NCBI RefSeq assembly: GCF_000423505.1
Contig: NZ_AUIC01000006.1
Coordinates: 1-64,000, forward strand
DNA: 64,000 nucleotides
Direction of reading: 5' to 3'
Source: Pseudoclavibacter soli DSM 23366
GTDB taxonomy: Bacteria; Actinomycetota; Actinomycetes; Actinomycetales; Microbacteriaceae
Position numbers and translations under genes: made by a program. The notes under the pieces are model-generated. The model was not told the origin of the DNA, ran no database searches, and saw only the letters and a list, made by a program, of their open reading frames with translations. Below, piece by piece: positions 61,796-64,000 of the stretch (within the stretch, counting starts at the first letter, position 1; every line of letters begins with the position of its first letter).

Positions 61796-63127
61796 TCACC
61801 ACCGCAGACGCTCGGGAAGCCCGCCCCCGCCGACAGCGCCGTGACCCGGTGGAGGCGCAAGCGCTTGGACGGGATATCCGAACTCGGCTGCCAGCGCCGG
61901 AGTGACCGGATCGATCGTGGCCCCTGGGGCGGGGCGCAGCCACACCGGGTTGGCGTACAGGGCGCCGAGCTGGGCGAGCACATCCTCGCTCGTATCACCC
62001 ACCTCGAACTCGAACGGATCGAGCAGTGACCGGGACTCCCACGGCTGCGCCGGCGCACCGGTGGCGAACCACGCAGACAGAGCGGGGAACCAGACAGTCG
62101 CCTGTCCGGGTGCGGGAAACCAGTCGCGCCAGTCGACGACGCCGATGCGCTCAGCTGTCCTGTTGCCGGGATGGCCGGGGGTATCACGGACTCCGGTGCG
62201 CACCGCGTGAAAGGTCTTCTTGCGAACGTTCCGAGACGCGCTGGCGTCGATGTTCGGATTCTCTGCAGTGACGAACAGGACGGTCAATGGCAGCGCCTGC
62301 ATCGGACGGGAGGCGAGCAAGTGCGCCCAACGCGCGATCTTGCGCTCGACAGTGGTCGGTGTGGCTGTCAGCTCAAGAGCAATGAGCATGCCGTCAGTGC
62401 GCACCCAGACCTCATCGGCGGTGAATGTACGATTCCATCCGGTGCCGAGAATGTCCTGCACTCGGCCGACGTTCTCTCCAAGCACAGCGGACAGGGCGTG
62501 TGTCTCGGCCGCTCGCAGACCGAGCTCAGTGGCGAGTACACCATGCCGGTCGTGTCCACCGGCGCCGCTGGCACGTGTGTCGAGCCCGCCGGTGATCTTC
62601 AGCCGCTCAGCGTATGTGGTCACCGGCCAGACGAGACGTTCGACTGCGGTGTCTCGAGTCAGCCGATAGATGTTCGATCTGGCCGACAGGCTCGTCCGCG
62701 CAGCTGCGTCAGTGTGGACGCCGATCTCAACCAATCCCAGATTGAACAGGTCGGTCATCAACGCAGCCCGGCCCGTGCCGATCCGGTCGATTCCAGTGAT
62801 CGCTGCCAGCTGCTCAGCGGAGACGTTCTGCCAGGATCGCAGCGCTCCGAGCACCTGCAGCGTCTCCGGCAGCCGCGGCCCGGTCAGTCTGGCACGGGCA
62901 CGTTCTTCGTGCTCTGCCAGCCACCATGGACGCTTCGCCCAACCGCCGGCTTCGGCGCGGCGCAGCTGATGGATGTTCAACCAGCTTGCCTTCGAACCGA
63001 CCGGCCAGAAGTCGGAGAAGTAGGGGTCGATGCGTTCGTGAGCTCGCACGCCCGCAGCTGCTGGTGAGCCGATCTGCTCCAGTCGGAGGTGTTCGCTTTC
63101 GCCGACGGCCGGCGCTGCGCTGGTCAT
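61796..63127 (-). CDS. Replication-relaxation-type protein, 443 aa
   Basis: The N-terminal half has two winged-helix-like parts (VLGALRSWQNVSAEQLAAIT, then ALMTDLFNLGLVEIGVHTDA). The middle has EVWVRTDGMLIALELTATPT followed by KIARWAHLLASRP, in which Asp and Glu-x-(T/K) recall a nuclease-like fold. This order fits the replication-relaxation family of actinobacterial plasmids and ICEs. The start overlaps the stop of the VirD4-like gene (TGATG), as is usual for that pair. It probably binds the element's DNA for replication or relaxosome assembly. Confidence 0.75.
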   Translation of the reverse strand: MTSAAPAVGESEHLRLEQIGSPAAAGVRAHERIDPYFSDFWPVGSKASWLNIHQLRRAEAGGWAKRPWWLAEHEERARARLTGPRLPETLQVLGALRSWQNVSAEQLAAITGIDRIGTGRAALMTDLFNLGLVEIGVHTDAAARTSLSARSNIYRLTRDTAVERLVWPVTTYAERLKITGGLDTRASGAGGHDRHGVLATELGLRAAETHALSAVLGENVGRVQDILGTGWNRTFTADEVWVRTDGMLIALELTATPTTVERKIARWAHLLASRPMQALPLTVLFVTAENPNIDASASRNVRKKTFHAVRTGVRDTPGHPGNRTAERIGVVDWRDWFPAPGQATVWFPALSAWFATGAPAQPWESRSLLDPFEFEVGDTSEDVLAQLGALYANPVWLRPAPGATIDPVTPALAAEFGYPVQALAPPPGHGAVGGGGLPERLRW

Positions 63128-64000
63128 CAGTGGTGCTGAAGCTCACGGTAGTCGTCGACGATGCCGGAGACGGTCTCATAATTGCCCAGTGCACAGGTGA
63201 ATGCGGGTTGCCGTGTCTTCGACACCTTCGTGCGAATGATTGCTGTATACGGTGGCAGGTTCACGATGTCTGCGGGATCCCACTTTGACCCGTCGGCACC
63301 GAAGTCGTCGGACAGCTGACGAGCGACCTTCGGATTGTCCTGAGAGAAAGCGAGCACCGTGCCGAAGCCTGTGACAGCCTCCCGCACCTGCTGGTCGAGC
63401 TGCTCGGTGCGCTGAGTGGCGAACACCGGCTGCACACCGTAGGAGCGCCCCTGATCTCGCAGCCAGGTGATGATGTCCGAGCTCGACCCGGCGAGCAGTT
63501 TCAGCTCGTCGGCGAATATGGTCACGTGTCGGTCCTGCTCCTGCCAGCCGCTGCAGCGACGTTTGATCGCGTCGGCGAGCGTGTACATGAGCAGCCCAGA
63601 CATCTGCTCGGTCAGTTGATCGTCGACGGGTGTGCCGTCACTGGTCTGTCCGGTGTTGACCACCACGGTCAGGTGCTGCTCCAGAACCTGATCCCAAGTC
63701 AGTCGGGCGGGTCTTGACCACCACTGCTCGGCGGCCAGCAGCGCCGCGATTTTGTTCCGTGGCGCCTGCATTACATCCGCCCGTCCGCGTGGCGTCACTC
63801 CGGAGAACAGGGGAGTGATCTGTGTGGCGGCGAAACCGAGATCGGATGTCTCGTCGGCGTTCTCACGCATCGCTTCAGACTGCAGCTGTCCGGCCAGCGC
63901 GACTGCGATGTCGTCCCCGCGCTCTCCGAGCAGGGCAGCGGCATAAAGGAATGCGCTGCCCGCATGCGGGATGCCGTCGATACCCTCGGTGAAGCGCCCC
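63127..64000 (-). CDS. VirD4/TraG-like coupling protein (N-terminus outside window)
   Basis: Only the C-terminal 290 residues are visible; the frame stays open to the right edge. The stretch RHVTIFADELKLLAGSSSDI is the Walker B region. It is followed by WLRDQGRSYGVQPVFATQRT and a GTVLAFSQDNPKVARQLSDD segment, as in TraG/TraD ATPases that bring DNA to the secretion channel. Walker A would lie beyond the window. With the VirB4- and TcpC-like genes it completes the case for a conjugative element. Confidence 0.82.
   Translation of the reverse strand, partial: GRFTEGIDGIPHAGSAFLYAAALLGERGDDIAVALAGQLQSEAMRENADETSDLGFAATQITPLFSGVTPRGRADVMQAPRNKIAALLAAEQWWSRPARLTWDQVLEQHLTVVVNTGQTSDGTPVDDQLTEQMSGLLMYTLADAIKRRCSGWQEQDRHVTIFADELKLLAGSSSDIITWLRDQGRSYGVQPVFATQRTEQLDQQVREAVTGFGTVLAFSQDNPKVARQLSDDFGADGSKWDPADIVNLPPYTAIIRTKVSKTRQPAFTCALGNYETVSGIVDDYRELQHH

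Noticed and set aside
1-64000. CRISPR arrays
   Set aside because: No regularly spaced direct repeats with unique spacers were seen; the repeated DNA is the tag, VaFE, Ser/Gly and iteron sequence.
1-64000. tRNA or rRNA genes
   Set aside because: No cloverleaf with the conserved T-loop (GGTTCRANYCC) or rRNA segment was noticed by eye; a tRNA scan would settle it.
1-64000. Insertion sequences or transposases
   Set aside because: No DDE, serine or tyrosine recombinase motif was found in the readable proteins, so mobility is assigned only to conjugation.

Overview
High-GC actinobacterial DNA, probably from the Micrococcales (family-level placement is a guess from protein style, not a search). 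The window looks like the inside of a conjugative element or large plasmid. It holds a type IV secretion core, a candidate replication origin, a restriction-modification system, surface pili with two sortases, and a phage-like gene block. The only gene that looks chromosomal is a Bax-inhibitor-1/YccA membrane protein cut by the left edge.

Layout. (1) 1-598: BI-1/YccA, partial. (2) 646-28800, almost all leftward: an accessory region dominated by short proteins that share a near-identical N-terminal tag of about 34 residues (HPRGN..TGHAGQFA.K.QT.AE..L) but have mostly unrelated bodies. There are 15 intact copies and one copy with an internal TAG; three more genes carry degenerate forms. Between them lie an LARTG surface protein, a C5-methyltransferase/MvaI-BcnI-type restriction pair, a pilus locus (LPLTG backbone pilin, class C sortase, glycosyltransferase, DUF2142 membrane protein), tandem Ser/Gly-rich membrane proteins and a giant LAVTG adhesin with two VaFE-like repeats. 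(3) 28838-43566: the transfer core, with a dNMP kinase, a beta-class DNA methyltransferase, a VirB4-like ATPase, a TcpC/VirB8-like protein, a KTSC protein, a secreted HNH nuclease, an FtsK/TraB-like translocase, a NERD protein, small membrane proteins, a lipoprotein and a class E sortase. (4) 43567-44477: non-coding, with eight TGTCCGC/GCGGACA heptamers, an AT-rich inverted repeat and two long hairpins related by compensatory changes; this is the best candidate for oriV or oriT. (5) 44478-60538, rightward: a phage-like block with an RNA-repair island (kinase-phosphatase-ligase, RlaP-type nucleotidyltransferase, two ATP-grasp enzymes), small DNA-binding and beta-barrel proteins, an AAA+ ATPase, a HAD nucleotidase, a metallophosphoesterase and a Fic protein. 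(6) 60512-64000, leftward: accessory genes, a replication-relaxation-type protein and a VirD4/TraG-like coupling protein cut by the right edge.

The unifying observation is a short element at gene junctions throughout the window on both strands: CCGCGCACA (15 exact copies), CGCATAG/CGCATAA, or GCAGCCCACAT. In 15 genes the T of CACAT lies exactly at -9 from the start codon and no Shine-Dalgarno sequence is present. Where the element lies 20-65 nt upstream, a good Shine-Dalgarno sequence is usually present. This fits a dedicated promoter element that gives leaderless or short-leader mRNAs, possibly read by an element-encoded factor. The tag family, expressed mainly from these sites and encoded beside a type IV secretion system, is the most likely undescribed system here; the tag could be a translocation or assembly signal.
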